A stretch of DNA of 64,000 nucleotides from Stenotrophomonas maltophilia (GTDB lineage: Bacteria > Pseudomonadota > Gammaproteobacteria > Xanthomonadales > Xanthomonadaceae): contig NZ_QFHO01000007.1 of the NCBI RefSeq assembly GCF_004920835.1, positions 96,077 through 160,076 of the forward strand, given 5' to 3'. The notes under the pieces were generated by a model. That model saw only the letters and a program-made list of their open reading frames with translations, had not been told where the DNA came from and did not search any database. The translations under genes were made by a program, and so were the position numbers. Shown here piece after piece: positions 63,341-64,000 of this stretch (positions are counted from its first letter, which is position 1; each line of letters opens with the position of its first letter).

Positions 63341-63784
63341 TTACTCGCGCTGCCAGGTCTGCGCGCGGCAGATGAAGGCGATGCAGCCGGACACGTCCAG
63401 CTTGGTGCCGCCGGCCTGCAGCTCCATCTTCGACTTGTAGGTCTTGCCGTTGGCCGGGTCGAGGATGGTGCCGCCGGACCACTTGTTGGCGCCGTCGGCC
63501 TTCAGGTTCCAGAGGATGGTCATGCCCTTCACCGGCTTGTTCTTGTTGGCACCTTCACAGCCGTCGCAGACCGGGTTCGGGCCCTTGTCCGAGTGCAGGA
63601 TGTCGACCACCTTGCCGGACAGCGTGCCATTGGCGGCCTGGGTGATCTCGACGATCGACTTCACCTTGCCGGTCTTGTCGTCGATGGTCTTCCAGCGGCC
63701 GGCGGCGCTGTCGGCGGCCTGCGCCGACAGGGCGGCCAGGCACAGCGGCAGTGCCAGCAGCAGGGTCTTGAAGGTCTTGCGCAT
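63341..63784 (-). CDS. DUF2147 family exported protein
   Basis: A 147-residue protein starting at 63784 with GGGAGGGG three bases before the ATG and a Sec signal ending LSAQA-AD. The mature part has the DUF2147 signature GRWKTIDDKTGKVKSIVEI and LSGKVVDIL, plus a C-terminal CIAFICR. Four Cys (CDGC, C...C) may pair in the periplasm. The fold is an 8-stranded lipocalin-like barrel in related proteins; function is unknown. The upstream frame continues into repeat R6 and is rejected. Confidence 0.88.
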   Translation of the reverse strand: MRKTFKTLLLALPLCLAALSAQAADSAAGRWKTIDDKTGKVKSIVEITQAANGTLSGKVVDILHSDKGPNPVCDGCEGANKNKPVKGMTILWNLKADGANKWSGGTILDPANGKTYKSKMELQAGGTKLDVSGCIAFICRAQTWQRE

Positions 63785-63872
63785 GGTCCCCTCCCAGGGT
63801 TCATTCCGGCACGGTGCCGGTATGGTTCGACTGTATACCCATTCGGCGGGGTATGGGGAAGGGGGGGCTTTG

Positions 63873-64000
63873 GCCGGGTTGCACCCGGCACCCGCACCCG
63901 CAACGGCAACAGCAACGGCGACGGCAACGGCAACGGCGTGCATTCCGTGCGGTGGCGGGGTGGGTCCGGTTGCGGGGGACGCCGTAAACCCATCCATGGG
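63873..64000 (+). repeat. Cloverleaf-like repeat, copy R6, cut by the window end, with hexamer tract and hairpin
   Basis: Hairpin GCCGGGT-TGC-ACCCGGC (63873-63889), a tract of CAACGG/CAACAG hexamers (63900-63936, six to seven units), then a left arm of about 30 bases and the core start CGCCGTAAACCCATCCATGG at 63980-63999. The right arm lies beyond the window. The longest hexamer tract of the family in this window. Confidence 0.8.

Overview
This is a 64 kb stretch of ordinary chromosome from a high-GC gammaproteobacterium of the Xanthomonadaceae, most likely Stenotrophomonas (S. maltophilia complex). The reasons are the rpoE-rseA-mucD-lepA-lepB-rnc-era-recO gene order, the protein sequences themselves, and the many short palindromes beginning GTAG that match the SMAG/REP elements known from S. 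maltophilia. There is no rRNA, tRNA, CRISPR array, insertion sequence with a transposase, or prophage.

Layout. 1-9.7 kb: end of a DUF819 membrane protein, cstA-yjiX (pyruvate/carbon-starvation uptake), two pirins around a secreted protein and aquaporin Z, and a fused enoyl-CoA hydratase/3-hydroxyacyl-CoA dehydrogenase. 9.9-18.6 kb: the envelope-stress and housekeeping block rpoE, rseA, mucD, lepA, lepB, DUF4845, rnc, era, recO. 18.7-26.9 kb: a response regulator with a degenerate HPt domain, rlmD, a CYTH protein, a DsbA-like protein, nagZ-hpt-MTI phosphorylase (muropeptide and purine salvage), a cold-shock protein and a flavin monooxygenase. 26.9-34.3 kb: the four-gene ligase-associated DNA-repair operon (exonuclease, ATP ligase, Lhr-type helicase, PdeM), divergent from an AidB-like acyl-CoA dehydrogenase. 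34.6-44.8 kb: two alanine-rich lipoproteins, a thiolase, a lipoprotein autotransporter protease, a leucine-type dehydrogenase, an HDOD protein, a phospholipase D-type protein and a pseudouridine synthase homolog without the expected catalytic Asp. 44.8-53.6 kb: YgjP-like protease, DUF2058, a DksA/TraR zinc finger, MscS, a second ECF sigma/anti-sigma pair with a DUF4097 protein, small proteins, YegD-like Hsp70, YjdM and a transglutaminase/TPR protein. 53.8-63.8 kb: HD protein, DUF998, AcvB convergent with MprF (lysyl-phosphatidylglycerol turnover), RidA, RnfB-like ferredoxin, HAD phosphatase, metG and DUF2147.

The most unusual content is intergenic. A family of about 100-bp elements, with six structured copies and one collapsed copy, has a conserved core holding two small hairpins with TCCA loops. 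The core is enclosed by 22-26 bp arms whose sequence differs from copy to copy while pairing is kept. These elements sit next to (GTTGCT)n-like tracts, a small GC hairpin, SMAG units and a second palindrome family (GGGGTC...GACCCC). At 46.37-46.88 kb the parts are arranged as a mirror-symmetric cassette. A third family (GGGGACGGAGGGGATTAAG arms) brackets the DsbA-like gene. I know of no description of the cloverleaf-like family, but could not search for one.
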